From Sphingobium yanoikuyae (GTDB taxonomy: Bacteria > Pseudomonadota > Alphaproteobacteria > Sphingomonadales > Sphingomonadaceae): 64,000 nt of DNA. Below, piece after piece: positions 62,026-64,000 of the stretch. Each line of letters starts with the position of its first letter. Position 1 is the first letter of the stretch. A program made the translations under genes and the position numbers. The notes under the pieces were generated by a model. That model worked only from the letters and a program-made list of their open reading frames with translations, had not been told where the DNA came from and did no database searches. The stretch is taken from the NCBI RefSeq assembly GCF_013001025.1, contig NZ_CP053021.1:4595001-4659000 (forward strand), given 5' to 3'.

Positions 62026-63440
62026 GCGTGCTTGAACAGACAGCGCCGGTCGAAACGGCGGCCGAACCGATCCGCGTCGATCATTTCGTGCGTGGCAGAC
62101 TGGTCGAGGGCGGGGCGGTGCGCCATCGCTCGCGCGACCTGGGCGTCGATTTCGCGACGCCGCAGATCGACCTCAATGCGCTGGTCGCGCCGCGATCCGA
62201 ACTGCCGCCGCTGCTCGACGTGCCGGTCAGCGAGATCATCGATTTCCTGGTCGAGGCCGGACAGCGGATGGATTTCGAGACCAATCCCTATCTGCAGGCG
62301 GCGCTGGAACATACGGTCAAGGTCAATCCGCTGCCGCGCCGGGTGGTGGAAAATCTGTTCCGCCGGGCCAAGCATTTCCTGACGCCCGAGGGGCTGCGTT
62401 GCAGCATCGAATCGAGCTTCCTTGATCCCGCCGCGCTCGACCGCTGGGTGGAGCGCACCGACATGCACGGCAATCGCGGCGCGCTGCGCGCCTTCCCGCC
62501 GCGCATGGTGCATATGCTGGCGGGCAATTCGCCCACCGGCTGCATCTCCTCGATCGCGCAGGGCGCGCTGGTAAAGGCGGTCAACGTCTTCAAGATGCCG
62601 TCGAGCGACCCCTTCACCTGTGTCGCGATGCTGCGCACCATGGCCGATGTCGATCCCGATCATCCGGTGGTCCGGTCGATGTCGGCGGTCTATTGGCGCG
62701 GCGGCGACGAGCGGATCGAAGGGACGCTCTATCGCCCGCAATATTTCGACAAGATCGTCGCCTGGGGCGGCGGCGACGCAATCAAGAATGTCATCAAATA
62801 TCTGGGGCCGGGCATCCAGATGGTGTCGTTCGATCCCAAGACGTCGATTTCGATGATCGGGCCGGAAGGGTTCGATCCCGCCATCATCGACGATGTCGCC
62901 GATGCTGCCGCGACCGACGTCGCGACGATGAATCAGGAAGCCTGTCTCGCCAGCCGCTTCATCTTCGTCGAGGGCGATCGCGCTGGCGTCGAATCCTTCT
63001 GCGCCAGGTTGCAGCAGAAGCTCGGCCTAGATCGCGAAACCGCCTCGGCGGTCGCGCATCCGCTGCCGGTCGAGGTGCGCGACGAGATCGAGATGCTGAC
63101 GCTGATGGGCGACGATACCAAAGTCTGGGGCAAGCCGGACGGCCGGGGCTTGGTCATCCTGACTGACGAGCCGGTCGATTTCCATCCGAGCAACAAGACC
63201 GCCAATGTCGTCCATGTCGCCTCGCTCGATGCGGCGGTCCGCTATGTGAATGTCGCGACCCAGACGATCGGCATCTATCCGCCCGAACGCAAACACGCCC
63301 TGCGCGACCGCTTGGCCAGCGCCGGGGCGCAGCGCGTGGTGCGGCTGGGCGGCGCGGCCAAGCATGTGATGGGCGGCGCCCATGACGGCATGTTGCCGCT
63401 CCAGCGCTTCGTCCACTGGATGAGTGACGAGGACGCCTGA
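62022..63440 (+). CDS. LuxC-like acyl-CoA/acyl-protein reductase
   Basis: A 472-residue protein of the LuxC family (aldehyde dehydrogenase superfamily). The active-site motif is NQEACLASR with Cys at about residue 308; other matches are HMLAGNSPTGCISSI and GPGIQMVSFDPKTSISM. The enzyme reduces an activated acyl group to an aldehyde with NADPH. Its ATG overlaps the LuxE-like stop, so the two act as one unit. It may reduce a carboxyl side chain of the degraded compound, or run in the oxidising direction. Confidence 0.85.
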   Translation: MSVLEQTAPVETAAEPIRVDHFVRGRLVEGGAVRHRSRDLGVDFATPQIDLNALVAPRSELPPLLDVPVSEIIDFLVEAGQRMDFETNPYLQAALEHTVKVNPLPRRVVENLFRRAKHFLTPEGLRCSIESSFLDPAALDRWVERTDMHGNRGALRAFPPRMVHMLAGNSPTGCISSIAQGALVKAVNVFKMPSSDPFTCVAMLRTMADVDPDHPVVRSMSAVYWRGGDERIEGTLYRPQYFDKIVAWGGGDAIKNVIKYLGPGIQMVSFDPKTSISMIGPEGFDPAIIDDVADAAATDVATMNQEACLASRFIFVEGDRAGVESFCARLQQKLGLDRETASAVAHPLPVEVRDEIEMLTLMGDDTKVWGKPDGRGLVILTDEPVDFHPSNKTANVVHVASLDAAVRYVNVATQTIGIYPPERKHALRDRLASAGAQRVVRLGGAAKHVMGGAHDGMLPLQRFVHWMSDEDA

Positions 63441-63453
63441 TCCTCTCTGGCCG

Positions 63454-63492
63454 GGCGGGGAAGGGCCATCGCGCAAGCGATCCTTTCCCGCC
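63454..63492. terminator. hairpin after the lux-like pair
   Basis: An 11-bp stem, GGCGGGGAAGG at 63454-63464 with 63482-63492 (one G-T pair), encloses a smaller stem ATCGC at 63468-63472 with 63477-63481. No U-tract follows. It may attenuate or end the LuxEC-like transcript before the MFS gene. Confidence 0.5.
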
Positions 63493-63601
63493 TGCATTGC
63501 CTCGCCGGGCGAACCGGTTTCAAATCCTGCCCGGACAAGACGGCTCCAGCCGCATGATCGTCGCGCGCCACGACCGCGCCGCAACAGGTGAGGACAAGCG
63601 C

Positions 63602-64000
63602 ATGGCAGACAGCGACCCGCATTTTGACACGGCTTCCGCCGTCACGCCGCCCGAAGCGCTGCCCTCCATGGCCTATCGCGCCTATTTCCTGCTGCTGATG
63701 GTGCTGGTGTCGGCTTCGGTCCAGGGCGAACGCTATCTGATGGTGGTGATGGTGGAGCCGATCCGCCACGAACTGGGCCTGTCCGACGCCGCGATCGGCA
63801 TGGCCAAGGACATGATCATCGCGATCGTCTATATCCTCGCCATCATCCCGCTGGCGCGGCTGGCCGATGGCTGGTCGAAGCGCAAGATCGTCGCCATCGC
63901 CGCCACGGTGTGGAGCGCCGCCGTCATCGTCTGCGGCCTGGCGAAGAGCTTCTGGATATTGCTGATCGGTCGGGCCGGCATCGGCCTTGGCGAAGGCGGC
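63602..64000 (+). CDS. MFS transporter (partial, runs off the window)
   Basis: Only the first 133 residues are inside the window. They carry a polar start, SMAYRAYFLLLMVLVSAS as the first transmembrane segment, VEPIRHELGLSDAAIGMAKD, and the MFS loop LARLADGWSKRKIV with two further helices. The ATG at 63602 follows GAGGAC. It is 161 bases downstream of the LuxC-like gene and is probably part of the same catabolic region. The substrate is unknown. Confidence 0.85.
   Translation, partial: MADSDPHFDTASAVTPPEALPSMAYRAYFLLLMVLVSASVQGERYLMVVMVEPIRHELGLSDAAIGMAKDMIIAIVYILAIIPLARLADGWSKRKIVAIAATVWSAAVIVCGLAKSFWILLIGRAGIGLGEGG

Noticed and set aside
28288..63440. Possible bioluminescence system (LLM protein plus LuxC/LuxE-like pair)
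   Set aside because: The LLM protein is an ordinary F420/FMN-type oxidoreductase, more than 30 kb from the pair, and no luxB-like partner exists. LuxC/LuxE relatives occur without luciferase.

Overview
The window reads as the chromosome of a GC-rich alphaproteobacterium, most likely a sphingomonad (Sphingobium/Novosphingobium-like). This rests on the codon bias, the TonB receptor paired with many CoA-dependent catabolic genes, the fused ATP-grasp/alpha-E and transglutaminase operon, and REP-like hairpin repeats of a type I associate with this group. No tRNA, rRNA or CRISPR array is visible. Assignments come from reading the translated sequences, not from database searches.

Left part, 1-21 kb (mostly housekeeping). 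kdsA is followed by a tiny phospholipase-A2-like protein, a membrane hydrolase-like protein and a cytochrome P450. A short foreign patch (about 3.9-5.5 kb) then carries the frameshifted tail of a serine recombinase and an AT-richer unknown membrane protein. It lies between two 50-bp direct repeats that match the 3' end of a small membrane-protein gene. Next comes a leftward operon of a giant transglutaminase/DUF2126 protein, a fused ATP-grasp/alpha-E protein, a second transglutaminase and that small membrane protein, which is probably a peptide-ligation system. A prolyl oligopeptidase, a TPP-riboswitch-controlled thiC and several small secreted or hypothetical genes follow.

Right part, 21.3-64 kb. 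This is a dense catabolic region with almost no unrelated genes. It holds five acyl-CoA dehydrogenase subunits (two adjacent pairs and one single), a small Rieske protein, two Rieske oxygenase alpha subunits, an LLM flavin oxidoreductase, three CaiB-type CoA transferases, one family I CoA transferase, a CoA-ester lyase, two enoyl-CoA hydratases, two AMP-forming ligases, a thiolase, several SDRs (two resembling 3-hydroxyacyl-CoA dehydrogenases), two amidohydrolases, a TonB receptor and three MFS transporters. Regulators of the IclR, MarR and TetR families are interspersed. At the right end is a LuxE-like/LuxC-like pair (acyl activation and acyl reduction) without luciferase genes, and the window ends inside an MFS gene.

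Taken together, the right part encodes uptake, CoA activation, ring or alkyl oxygenation and repeated beta-oxidation of a bulky hydrophobic, probably alicyclic or branched, compound. The paired acyl-CoA dehydrogenases and the HSD17B4-like dehydrogenase recall steroid or terpenoid side-chain degradation, but the substrate cannot be read from the sequence. Regulatory sites that can be seen include the TPP riboswitch, a palindrome next to the IclR gene, a 13-bp inverted repeat over a TTGACA promoter, a TetR-type palindrome before the lux-like pair, and several strong hairpin terminators.
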